NCBI GenBank assembly: GCA_036557885.1
Contig: DATBGS010000103.1
Span: forward strand, 1-49,016
From: DATBGS01 sp036557885
GTDB lineage: Bacteria; Chloroflexota; Ktedonobacteria; Ktedonobacterales; DATBGS01
Direction of reading: 5' to 3'
Length of the DNA stretch: 49,016 nt
A model generated the notes under the pieces. The model saw nothing but the letters and a program-made list of their open reading frames with translations. It was not told the DNA's origin and did no database searches. Below are positions 24,444 to 31,947 of the stretch, piece after piece; position 1 is the first letter of the stretch; every line of letters starts with the position of its first letter. Made by a program: the position numbers and the translations under genes.

Positions 24444-27176
24444 ATGGACACGCATGTTGGCCGCCAGATTGGAAACTATCGGCTGATTCGCCTGCTTGGT
24501 CAGGGTGGCTTTGCCGATGTCTACCTGGGCGAGCATGTCTATCTCAAGACGTTTGCAGCCATCAAGCTGCTTGAAGCGCGGCTGGCTCAGGACGAGATGG
24601 ACCGCTTTCTCTCTGAGGCGCAGACCATTGCCCGGCTGCGCCACCCGGCGATTGTGCGCATGCTGGAGTTTGGCGTCGAGGCCAGCATGCCCTATCTGGT
24701 GATGGAGTACGCGCCCAATGGCTCGCTGCGCCACTGGCACCCCAGGGGCACCGTGCTGGCGCCAGCGGCGCTGCTCGGCTATGTGCGCCAGGTAGCCGAG
24801 GCGCTGCAATACGCGCACGATGAACGATTGATTCACCGCGACGTGAAGCCAGAGAATATGCTGTTGGGGCCACGCGGCGAGGTGCTGCTCTCGGACTTTG
24901 GCATTGCGACAATGGCCCACAGTTCGCGCTCGCAGGCCATGCAAGACGTGGCGGGCACCATCGCGTATATGGCGCCAGAGCAGATTCAAGGGCACCCGCG
25001 CCCGGCCAGCGACCAATATTCGCTGGGCGTGGTGGTCTACGAGTGGCTGAGCGGGAGCCATCCCTTTGAGGGCACCTTTACCGAGGTCGTCAGCCAGCAC
25101 ATCATGAAGCAGCCACCGCCGCTCTTGCCAAAAGTACCCGGCCTCTCGCCCGCACTTGAAGAAGTCGTGTTGATTGCGCTGGCAAAAGACCCCAGAGAGC
25201 GTTTTGCTTCGGTGAGTGACTTTGCCCAGGCGCTGGAACTGGCGAGCAAACAGAAAAGCGCGCCACTGCCGCGAGCAGTGCTGGGTCCAATGCTCAGCCA
25301 GACGCCCCCAACGCGGATAACCGGCCCGCAGAGCGCCACACCGCCACCCCTTGTGGACCCCGGCGCGAAAACGGAGGTAGTGCACACGCCAGCCTTGCCA
25401 GCCCAACACCTGCCGGATATGTTCAAGACCGTGCCGCAGCCCCCTGAGCCTGCGCGCAGGCCGGGCTTCTGGCGGGCAAAAGTGCTGCTGATGGTCCTGG
25501 GGATTGTGCTGGTGGTGGGCGGGCTGGGCGGGCTGGGCTACACCATCTGCTGCGGCAAGCCCCATCCAACGCCCACCGCGCCCTACCCATATACCGTGCC
25601 CACGCACAAAGGCGGGACGCTCGCTCTGGCCGAGTTTGGCACGCTGGAGACGAGCAACCCCTGGTTTCTGCATTATTCCAACGAGGCAGCGCTGGCCGAC
25701 GCGCTCTGGGGCGGTCCGCTGGTGATCAGCCCGGATGGAAAGGTGCTGCCCGAAGAACTGAGCGTGGTGCCCACGCTGGCGAATGGGGGCGTGAGCAAAG
25801 ATGGCCTGACGATTACGCTCAAGCTGCGCCACGACCTGCGCTGGTCTGACGGGCAGCCGCTCACGGCAGACGATTTTGTCTTCTGGCTGGGGGTCTTGCT
25901 TGACCCAACCAGCAAAGCCTCTTCAACGGCGGGGTATGACCAGATTGTTGAGGCGCGGTCATTGGACCCGTATACGCTGGTCTTGCAGTACGCGCATCCG
26001 TTCGCGCCGTTTCTGAGCTATCTGCCGCTGGCCGCGCCCCAGCATGCCTGGGAGCGCATCCCACACAGCGAACTGACTACCACTCAGAACGTGTTTCTGG
26101 CGCCTACCGTGACGAGCGGGCCGTTTGTAGTGAGCGCGGTGGATACGAGCGACCCGGCCAATGGCCCCACCTTTACGCTGCTGCCCAACCCGTATTATGT
26201 CTCGACCACGCTGCATGCCAGCGTGCTTGATCGGCTGATCTTCAAAAGCTATTACGCCTTCAACCAGGAGCTTGCCGACTATCAGCAGGGGAAGATTGAT
26301 CTGGTGGATGGGCTGCTGCCGGATAACCTGGCTCAGGCGCAGGGGCAGCGGGGCTTGCAGATTGCGCCGCAGATCGGCTATACCCATCTGGATTTCAACA
26401 TGGCGAATCCAGCCTTGCAGCCCGTGACGGTGCGCAAGGCCATCGAGGAAGCGATTGATCGCTGCCAGATGATTAAGGTAGTGCTCCAGAGTTCTTCCTG
26501 TGAGACGCTGCGCGTAGACACGATTCTACCCAAACCCTCCCCGGACTTTGACCCCACCAACACCACCTACAACTACAACCTGAGCGCCGCCCGGCAGGAT
26601 ATGAGCGTGGCGGGCTGGGATTGCTCCAGTGGGGTCTGCCTCCAGAGCGGGCAGCCCTTTCCCCCGCTGACGCTGGTCACGTTGAGCGGGCCGTTAAATG
26701 AGATGGTGGCGGCGCTGATTCGGCAAGACATGGCCGCGCTGGGCGTGCTGGTCAACGTAGAGACGCATGGGCCAGAGTTGTTTACCGATTACAACGGGGG
26801 CGGCATTCTGGCAACCGGGCGATTTGACCTCTCATTGATTGATTATCTGTTTGGCATTGATGCCGATGGCAGCCTCTACCCCAATTTCCATAGCTCGCAA
26901 ATTCCCAGCGCGACGAATCCAAGCGGACACAACTACGAGCGCGTCAATGATTCCGGGGTAGACGCGCTGCTGGATGAAGGGCGCTCCACACTTGACCCAG
27001 CCACGCGCTCGCTGCATTACAAGGATGTGCAGCGCATTCTGGTGCAGAAAGTCTACGTCGTGCCACTCTATCTGGTGCCGAACATCACGCTCACCAACCC
27101 CAGGGTAGGCAACTTCCTCGCCAGTCCGGTTGATATTGGCAATGAATGGAACATCGGGGACTGGTTCCTGAGATAG
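24444..27176 (+). CDS. Membrane Ser/Thr protein kinase fused to a family-5 solute-binding domain
   Basis: 910 residues; GGAGGAAGAG precedes the ATG. Residues ~10-270 are a complete Hanks-type kinase: GQGGFADVYLG, AAIK with Lys41, HRD at 130-132, DFG from Asp151, MAPEQ. A Pro-rich linker leads to one membrane helix at ~345-367 (VLLMVLGIVLVVGGLGGLGY). Residues ~385-910 are an extracytoplasmic SBP_bac_5 domain (DppA/OppA-type): KGGTLALAEF, LKLRHDLRWSDGQPLTADDFVFWL, PFAPFLSYLPLAAPQHAW, RKAIEEAIDR, and a C-terminal KDVQRILVQKVYVVPLYLVPN. This domain binds peptides, nickel or sugars in ABC uptake; here it probably acts as a ligand sensor controlling the kinase. The kinase domain is a close paralogue of that at 5.9-8.3 kb (LGEHxYLKTxAAIK, YAPNGxLR). 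Confidence 0.94.
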   Translation: MDTHVGRQIGNYRLIRLLGQGGFADVYLGEHVYLKTFAAIKLLEARLAQDEMDRFLSEAQTIARLRHPAIVRMLEFGVEASMPYLVMEYAPNGSLRHWHPRGTVLAPAALLGYVRQVAEALQYAHDERLIHRDVKPENMLLGPRGEVLLSDFGIATMAHSSRSQAMQDVAGTIAYMAPEQIQGHPRPASDQYSLGVVVYEWLSGSHPFEGTFTEVVSQHIMKQPPPLLPKVPGLSPALEEVVLIALAKDPRERFASVSDFAQALELASKQKSAPLPRAVLGPMLSQTPPTRITGPQSATPPPLVDPGAKTEVVHTPALPAQHLPDMFKTVPQPPEPARRPGFWRAKVLLMVLGIVLVVGGLGGLGYTICCGKPHPTPTAPYPYTVPTHKGGTLALAEFGTLETSNPWFLHYSNEAALADALWGGPLVISPDGKVLPEELSVVPTLANGGVSKDGLTITLKLRHDLRWSDGQPLTADDFVFWLGVLLDPTSKASSTAGYDQIVEARSLDPYTLVLQYAHPFAPFLSYLPLAAPQHAWERIPHSELTTTQNVFLAPTVTSGPFVVSAVDTSDPANGPTFTLLPNPYYVSTTLHASVLDRLIFKSYYAFNQELADYQQGKIDLVDGLLPDNLAQAQGQRGLQIAPQIGYTHLDFNMANPALQPVTVRKAIEEAIDRCQMIKVVLQSSSCETLRVDTILPKPSPDFDPTNTTYNYNLSAARQDMSVAGWDCSSGVCLQSGQPFPPLTLVTLSGPLNEMVAALIRQDMAALGVLVNVETHGPELFTDYNGGGILATGRFDLSLIDYLFGIDADGSLYPNFHSSQIPSATNPSGHNYERVNDSGVDALLDEGRSTLDPATRSLHYKDVQRILVQKVYVVPLYLVPNITLTNPRVGNFLASPVDIGNEWNIGDWFLR

Positions 27177-27250
27177 CTGGTCTGAGAGTTGCAGACCGTC
27201 TCTCCTACGAAAACAATACAAAAGCATCTGTTCAGCGAGGAGAACGTTCT

Positions 27251-27574
27251 ATGAGCCAGGCCACCCATTCCGAACACCCCCATGTCCATAATGAGCAGTG
27301 CGGCCATACGCGCGTGCAGCACGAAGGCCATACCGACTATCTCCACGAGGGCCACCTGCACGCTGCCCAGGCGGGCGGCGCTTATGAGGAGCATGTCATT
27401 TCTGTCAGCGAAACGAATCCGGCAACCTGTGACCCGACGCCCTGCACTGGCGACCACTGGGGCCAGGAAGCCGTCCCACATGGCGACCATATGGATTTTC
27501 TGGTTGCCGGGCATCTCCATCACGTACACGGCGACCACTGCGACGATCATGGCCGGGTAACGACAGTGATGTAA
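27251..27574 (+). CDS. Small histidine-rich putative metal-binding protein
   Basis: 107 residues from the ATG at 27251 (AGGAG 8 nt upstream); 20 residues are His. Two related segments, HEGHTDYLHEGHLHA (~24-38) and HGDHMDFLVAGHLHHVHGDH (~77-96), form an internal duplication, joined by a stretch with two cysteines (TCDPTPCTGDHWG). No signal peptide or membrane helix. The composition suggests binding of zinc, nickel or copper. It is 74 bp after the kinase-SBP gene on the same strand and ends 7 bp before a convergent gene. A storage or delivery role is inference. Confidence 0.75.
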   Translation: MSQATHSEHPHVHNEQCGHTRVQHEGHTDYLHEGHLHAAQAGGAYEEHVISVSETNPATCDPTPCTGDHWGQEAVPHGDHMDFLVAGHLHHVHGDHCDDHGRVTTVM

Positions 27575-27581
27575 CGCTCGC

Positions 27582-28502
27582 TCACACCAGGAAGTTAAAC
27601 AGGGACACCCGGCGCTCAGTGTACCACGAGCGCAGGCCATCGCTGCCGCTCTCGGTGACGCGGATGCTGGGCCAGCAGGAGGCATAGCGGCTTTTGAGCG
27701 GCGGCAAGACCAGTTCGCCCCGTTCCCAGGCAGCAATCAGATGCGCAAACGGCGCGGGCACTGCCAGCCCACGCGCCCGCTCGCCCAGCAGCCAGCGCGT
27801 CACGCGCCGCTCGGCCCAATCGGGCACGTCGCCCAACTGAAACAGCCACTCGCACATGCTGCCCACCGGGAAACGTTCACCAAATACTTCCTGCCAGAGT
27901 AAGAAAAGCTGCCAGCGCACGCACTGTTCCGCGTACCAACGGCTGCCGCGCTCGCGCAGCCGGGCGGATATATGCGCGATGTTGTACAGCGCCAGCACAG
28001 CGGCGCGATGCGTGTCGCGCCAGTCGGGTTGGCCGGGCAGGATTGGCAGATTCCTGGCAGCGCGCCAGTAGGCCCACTGCGAGACGCGCAGCAGGCGAAC
28101 CAGGCGGCGCAGTTCTTGCCCCAGAAGCTGACACAACGCCAGGCTGCCCAGCCTGCGCAGCGCGCCAATCTCCAGCGGCACGTGGAGCAGATCAAGGGCG
28201 GTGTAGCGGTTGGGCGTGGCCCAGCCTCCGGCAGCCTGTTTGCGCGCCAGCCGACGCCGGGCGGACATCACCAGAAAGCCCAGCAGCGCCCAGCACAGCA
28301 GCGTGGAGACATAGCCTTCGCTGACGAACGGGGTGGCTGGCAGGCCCGCCAGCGGCAGAAACCCGGCGGGCAACCCGATGCCCTCTGGCGCGCCCAGCAG
28401 CAGATAGCGGCTGAGGAACGACAGAAGGGCGCGCAGCGTGGCGCGGCGGTCCTGCGGCAGATCAGGGGAAGCGACGGTTGGGAAAGGCGACATGACAGAC
28501 AT
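27582..28502 (-). CDS. Unknown protein, intact relative of the frameshifted gene at 12.4-13.2 kb
   Basis: 306 residues from the ATG at 28500-28502, 6 nt after AGGAGG; an in-frame TTG two codons earlier is less likely. Residues ~55-85 contain a probable membrane-associated hydrophobic stretch (GYVSTLLCWALLGFLVMS), followed by a Leu/Arg-rich helical body and WLFQLGDVPDWAERRVTRWLLGE. The C-terminal PFAHLIAAWERGELVLPP matches the frameshifted gene. I do not recognise the family. It is convergent with the His-rich gene and has a conserved block and a two-hairpin repeat upstream. Confidence 0.7.
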   Translation of the reverse strand: MSVMSPFPTVASPDLPQDRRATLRALLSFLSRYLLLGAPEGIGLPAGFLPLAGLPATPFVSEGYVSTLLCWALLGFLVMSARRRLARKQAAGGWATPNRYTALDLLHVPLEIGALRRLGSLALCQLLGQELRRLVRLLRVSQWAYWRAARNLPILPGQPDWRDTHRAAVLALYNIAHISARLRERGSRWYAEQCVRWQLFLLWQEVFGERFPVGSMCEWLFQLGDVPDWAERRVTRWLLGERARGLAVPAPFAHLIAAWERGELVLPPLKSRYASCWPSIRVTESGSDGLRSWYTERRVSLFNFLV

Positions 28503-28560
28503 GGGCAACCTCCTGTCCCTGAAGGGACTCGCGGGAATGCCCTCGCGCCACTCGCTGCTT

Positions 28561-28628
28561 GCAGCGCCGCCTGCCCGTAGCCCCGGCCACCGTGCCGGGC
28601 CGTCCCCCGCCAGGGTCGGCGGGGCTAC
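28561..28628 (+). repeat. Two-hairpin GTAGC...GCTAC dispersed repeat, copy 2
   Basis: Same layout as 12280-12342: GCAGCGCCGC lead, GTAGC, hairpin CCCGGC/GCCGGG, linker GGCCGT, hairpin CCCCGCC/GGCGGGG, GCTAC. Stem bases differ from copy 1 on both arms, so pairing is kept. It lies ~60 bp upstream of the unknown protein gene. Confidence 0.75.
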
Positions 28629-28730
28629 AAGCGGTTGGCATTACAAGCAGGCCCCCGCTGCCTGGTTCTGGCGCGGGGGCCGTTGCGCAATTTTGGCGTT
28701 GTCGCTAAAATTTGCGCGGCCTCACGCCTG

Positions 28731-28813
28731 GTAGGGTCCAGGCTTGGGGTAACGTGGCGCGGGGAGCGATTAGCTCAACACCGCGTCCGTCTTCCAAAAG
28801 CTGTATTCAGTTG
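28731..28813 (-). promoter_or_regulatory. Conserved upstream block of the unknown family, copy 2
   Basis: On the minus strand: CAACTGAATAC, GACGCGGTGTTGAG, CCCCGCGCCAC, then GCCTGGACCCTACC, in the same order as at 13319-13394. It is ~230-310 bp upstream of the unknown gene's ATG, with the two-hairpin repeat between. Confidence 0.5.
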
Positions 28814-29042
28814 TACGGACGCTCGAAAAAATAGTGATCGCCAGTAGTATAGCGTAAAAACAAGCGGGTGTCAAGAGGTTTTGGGTGCCTGTTTTCCAGT
28901 CACGAGCTACGCATCGAGTAAATGCCGCGCCACCCCTCAAAGCAGGGGCAGGGCAACCAGAAAAGTAGCCGAATCCTCGCTGCGCGTGCTATACTCTCTC
29001 TGGAGGCTTTGTGCCCTCACAGATATGGCTTACATTCTTTTT

Positions 29043-29070
29043 GGTAACTATAACCGACCTAAGGTAGCGA
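29043..29070 (+). other. 23S rRNA helix-69-like segment in a non-coding region
   Basis: TAACTATAAC and CCTAAGGTAGCGA, the H69 loop and the H70/H71 strand of 23S rRNA (the core of the I-CeuI site), are both exact and correctly spaced. Only the three bases between them and the flanking stem bases differ, and the stem still pairs (TTGG/CCGA). No other long 23S match flanks it, so this is not an rRNA gene. Downstream, 29090-29200 is rich in hairpins, including CCAGGC-GCAA-GCCTGG at 29135-29150. A TATACT box lies at 28990-28995. The rest of the 767-bp gap 28503-29275 holds only the repeats listed. Confidence 0.6.
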
Positions 29071-29275
29071 TGTTCGGGCGACCGACTAGCGAAGCTCCCC
29101 AGGTCTCCCTGAGATGAGGGGCGCGCGTCCGCTGCCAGGCGCAAGCCTGGTGAGAACGTCGAGATGTCTCGCCATTTCAACTTGCGCGAAGCCTCCAACC
29201 CACTTCAGGCATCTCCCTCACCCTATTCTTCAGCATGTGAAATTTGCATGGTAAAAAAGCCGGGAGGGGCACGCA

Positions 29276-29698
29276 ATGCCAGAGCATGCTGAATCAGCGT
29301 CACCACCGCCAGCAGCAAAGGGTTCGCGGAAGTTGATCGTTGCCGCGATACTGCTGGTTATTCTTCCGCCCCTGCTGCCTTGTCCACTCTACGCACTTGA
29401 ACAACTGTGGATTGCCCCAATAGCAAGCGCAGCGGTGCAGCAGTGCAAAGCCTTTTATTGCCCGGCTGCGGTAGAGCCGGAACGCCTGGGGACACTCCTG
29501 GTCTTTGGGCCATCGGTCCTTATCGCTGTAGCATCTATTTTCTTTGGTTTTATCAATATCGAGCGCTCGAAGCGGCGCCCAACTTCGCAGAAAGAAGCAG
29601 TTTTGCTGGGAGCTACTGTGGTTCTTGGTCTTACCTGGGGTGTGTTCTTTGGATTTATGTTGTGGTTCTGGATGTATCTTGCAGGCGGGACTTTGTGA
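29276..29698 (+). CDS. Small membrane protein, tandem copy A
   Basis: 140 residues with GGGAGGGG before the ATG. Three membrane helices: ~20-40 (LIVAAILLVILPPLLPCPLYAL), ~72-95 (LGTLLVFGPSVLIAVASIFFGF) and ~110-135 (LLGATVVLGLTWGVFFGFMLWFW). The loop between the first two holds QQCKAFYCPAA, with two cysteines that could form a disulfide outside. It ends YLAGGTL, identical to copy B (LAGGTL). No known family recognised. The 38 bp to copy B carry only its ribosome-binding site. Confidence 0.75.
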   Translation: MPEHAESASPPPAAKGSRKLIVAAILLVILPPLLPCPLYALEQLWIAPIASAAVQQCKAFYCPAAVEPERLGTLLVFGPSVLIAVASIFFGFINIERSKRRPTSQKEAVLLGATVVLGLTWGVFFGFMLWFWMYLAGGTL

Positions 29699-29736
29699 CG
29701 TACTGACTCAACAATTAAAATCGGGAGGATGCAGCA

Positions 29737-30156
29737 ATGCCTGAACTGGATGAGCAAGAATCAACGCCGCTTGTTGCGCCCAGGTCGCGTAAGCTGACTG
29801 TTGCCGCGATGCTGCTGGCTATCCTGCCGCCTCTGCTGCCATTTCCGCTGGGTGGCCTGGTACGGCTATGGATTGGGCCGCTGGACAGCGCGGCATGGCA
29901 GCAATGCCACGACTTCTATTGCCCGCAAGCGGCAGACGTGGAACACCTGGCTACGCTCCTGGTTCTGGGGCCATCGCTCCTCATTGCGGTGGTAGCCATC
30001 GTTTTTAGCTTCAAGAAAAGCAGGCTTGAACTCAGAAATCCCGGTTCAGAGGAAGTGGGAATGTTGCTCAGTCTTACATGTATGAGCATCATCTGGGCGG
30101 TGTTCCTTGGAATTATTATGTGGTTCTATTGGGAGCTTGCAGGCGGGACTCTGTGA
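29737..30156 (+). CDS. Small membrane protein, tandem copy B
   Basis: 139 residues, about half identical to copy A and with the same plan: charged N-terminus, three helices, loop QQCHDFYCPQAA, ending LAGGTL. The start follows CGGGAGGATGCAGCA. The tail and the following spacer resemble those of copy A, showing that the duplicated unit included the spacer and ribosome-binding site. Its stop lies 38 bp upstream of the oxidoreductase start. Function unknown. Confidence 0.75.
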   Translation: MPELDEQESTPLVAPRSRKLTVAAMLLAILPPLLPFPLGGLVRLWIGPLDSAAWQQCHDFYCPQAADVEHLATLLVLGPSLLIAVVAIVFSFKKSRLELRNPGSEEVGMLLSLTCMSIIWAVFLGIIMWFYWELAGGTL

Positions 30157-30194
30157 TGCGCAGACTTAGATACGAAAGGCTGGAGGATGCAACA

Positions 30195-31346
30195 GTGCCA
30201 GAAACAGCAGACGTGTTGATTATCGGGGCGGGCATCATCGGAGTATCGTGCGCGTTTCGCCTGGGCGGGCGCGGCGTCAAGACAACCGTGCTGGAGATGC
30301 AGCACGCCCCCGCGCTGGGGTCCACCGGCAAGAGCGCCGCAGGCGTGCGCGTGCAGTTTACCGAAGAGGTCAATATTCGCCTCTCCTGGGAGAGTATTCA
30401 GGAATACCGTCAGTTTCCCGCGCTCTACGGGGAGGACGCCGGATACCGGCCCATTGGCTATCTGCTGCTCGTACCGCCTGACCGCTGGGCGGCGCACCTG
30501 GAAAGCGTCGCCTTGCAGCAGCGGCTTGGCGTGCCCGTCAACGTGCTTTCGCTGGAGGAGGCGCAGCGTCTCGTCTCTTTTGAGACGGCGGGCCTGGGCG
30601 GGACCACACACGGCCCGGCAGATGGCGTCGTGGACCCGCACAGCGCGACGCTCACCTATTTGCGGCTGGCCCGCGAGCGCGGCGTGAGCATCCACCTCAA
30701 TACGCCGCTGCTTGGCGTGCAGCGCGTCGGCCCGGTCTGGCGCGTGGAGACGCCCAAAGGGACGTTTGAGGCCGCGTATCTGGTGAACGCCACCGGCTCG
30801 TGGGCGGGCGCGGTGGCGCGGCTGGCCGGGCTGGACGTGCCGGTGCAGCCCGTGCGACGGCTGATCTATTCCACCGCGCCGACGCCCTGGCCGCACATCT
30901 ATCCCCTGACGATTGACTTTACCAGCGGCTTTTATCTGCGCAGCGAGGGCCAGCGCGTCTTGTTTGGGCGCTCCAACCCGGACGAGCCGCCCGGCTTCAC
31001 CGAGGGCATGGACTGGGACTGGTTTGAGCAGACGCTGAGCGTGGGGATGGAGCGCTTCCCCTGGCTGGGGGAAACGCAGCTTGACGTGCAGGCGTGCTGG
31101 TGGGGCTATTACGAGGTCACGCCCGACGACCATCCCATCCTTGGGCGCATGCCCGGCGTCGAGAACTGGGTGAACGTGGCCGGATTTTCCGGGCATGGCG
31201 TGCAGCAAGCCCCAGCTATCGGGAGGGTTATTGCCGAAGAAATTTTGGACGGAAAAGCGCACACCATTAACATTGATGCGCTGCGCATAGAGCGCTTTTC
31301 CGGCGCATCAGGCACGCCAAAAGAGCGCGAACACAATATCGTCTAG
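30195..31346 (+). CDS. FAD-dependent oxidoreductase of the DAO/DadA family
   Basis: 383 residues from a GTG start, with GGAGG 8 nt upstream; an ATG at 30156 would add 13 residues but lacks a site. The Rossmann motif VLIIGAGIIGVS (residues 7-18) begins right after the start, as usual in this family. GSTGKSAAGVRVQF, the mid-region substrate domain (GGTTHGPADGVVDPHSATLTYLRLA), VNATGSWAG and the C-terminal GYYEVTPDDHPILGRMPGVENWVNVAGFSGHGVQQAPAIG follow. Relatives oxidise glycine, sarcosine, D-amino acids or N-methyl amino acids. A D-amino-acid or sarcosine-type substrate would fit the peptide-processing genes downstream, but the exact substrate cannot be read from the sequence. Confidence 0.88.
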   Translation: MPETADVLIIGAGIIGVSCAFRLGGRGVKTTVLEMQHAPALGSTGKSAAGVRVQFTEEVNIRLSWESIQEYRQFPALYGEDAGYRPIGYLLLVPPDRWAAHLESVALQQRLGVPVNVLSLEEAQRLVSFETAGLGGTTHGPADGVVDPHSATLTYLRLARERGVSIHLNTPLLGVQRVGPVWRVETPKGTFEAAYLVNATGSWAGAVARLAGLDVPVQPVRRLIYSTAPTPWPHIYPLTIDFTSGFYLRSEGQRVLFGRSNPDEPPGFTEGMDWDWFEQTLSVGMERFPWLGETQLDVQACWWGYYEVTPDDHPILGRMPGVENWVNVAGFSGHGVQQAPAIGRVIAEEILDGKAHTINIDALRIERFSGASGTPKEREHNIV

Positions 31347-31393
31347 GTTGCGCCATATGTTACCATCTTTTTACCCAGAGCTACCGTTCCCGT

Positions 31394-31412
31394 TAGCTCA
31401 AGCGGTTAGAGT
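31394..31412 (+). other. tRNA D-arm-like fragment
   Basis: TAGCTCAAGCGGTTAGAGT matches the D-arm of many tRNAs (GCTC/GAGT stem, AAGCGGTTA loop), preceded by a CCCGT-like acceptor end. No anticodon arm of normal form and no TTCGA T-loop follow within 80 nt, so it is at most a remnant. Confidence 0.35.
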
Positions 31413-31460
31413 TATAGCCAAAGCACCCGATGAGCAATCCTAGAAAGCAAGAAACCGTCT

Positions 31461-31703
31461 ATGGATGGTGAAGAATATGGCCGACCCTTGTGGCGTGCTG
31501 GCGATGTTGTCCCCGCAGGCAGCTATCTTCGCGTAGATGATCGTTCGTATCGCGTTGTCGTACTGGAGCAGGCTGGCCCACTTCCGGCAAGCTGTGATGG
31601 GCACGTGGCCTGGTATTGCCAGGCGCCGGTAGTGCACACGTCAGCACCCCTGGCAGGCATGTTTGTGAGCAAGGGCGAGGAGCCAGGCGAAAGCACCCTG
31701 TAA
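31461..31703 (+). CDS. Small hypothetical protein
   Basis: 80 residues. The sequence has a protein-like composition with a possible small beta-barrel pattern: WRAGDVVPAGSYLRVDDRSYRVVVLEQAGPLPASCDGHVAWY. No strong Shine-Dalgarno precedes the ATG. A 13-bp hairpin follows 21 bp after the stop. It may be a real small gene; I do not recognise a family. Confidence 0.45.
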   Translation: MDGEEYGRPLWRAGDVVPAGSYLRVDDRSYRVVVLEQAGPLPASCDGHVAWYCQAPVVHTSAPLAGMFVSKGEEPGESTL

Positions 31704-31723
31704 GCAGAGATTTCGCAGAGCAG

Positions 31724-31754
31724 CAGGCCAGGCATCTTCTGGATGCCTGGCCTG
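31724..31754 (+). terminator. Hairpin after the small ORF
   Basis: A 13-bp perfect stem (31724-31736 with 31742-31754), loop TTCTG. There is no U tract, so the terminator role is uncertain. Confidence 0.45.
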
Positions 31755-31819
31755 GTAGCATTGCCTTGACGAAAGCATATCTCTCAGGTATGCTGCTGAT
31801 ATGGTTATGCCCTGTATTG

Positions 31820-31858
31820 GGCGTGGGTAATTCTGTGGGTAAAACTATTACCCACGCC
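31820..31858. promoter_or_regulatory. Operator-like palindrome upstream of the LuxR gene
   Basis: A perfect 12-bp inverted repeat, GGCGTGGGTAAT (31820-31831) and ATTACCCACGCC (31847-31858), with a third half-site GTGGGTAA at 31836-31843 between the arms. It ends 89 bp before the LuxR-family gene. It could be an operator for autoregulation or an RNA hairpin. Confidence 0.45.
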
Positions 31859-31947
31859 TTCTGACGGTTTTCATCCAGCAGCGATTTCTTCATCTGAAGA
31901 GGAAGGCATCGAGCGGGGACCGATGCTCACACCAGGAGGTGACGCTC

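Noticed and set aside
29043..29070. A 23S rRNA gene
   Set aside because: Only ~28 nt match; the flanks do not follow 23S and no other rRNA or ITS sequence is present.
28989..29198. 69-codon minus-strand ORF over the helix-69-like segment
   Set aside because: Its translation is what the reverse complement of conserved 23S sequence gives; no ribosome-binding site or protein-like features.
31386..31450. A functional tRNA gene
   Set aside because: Only a D-arm is recognisable; normal anticodon and T arms are missing.
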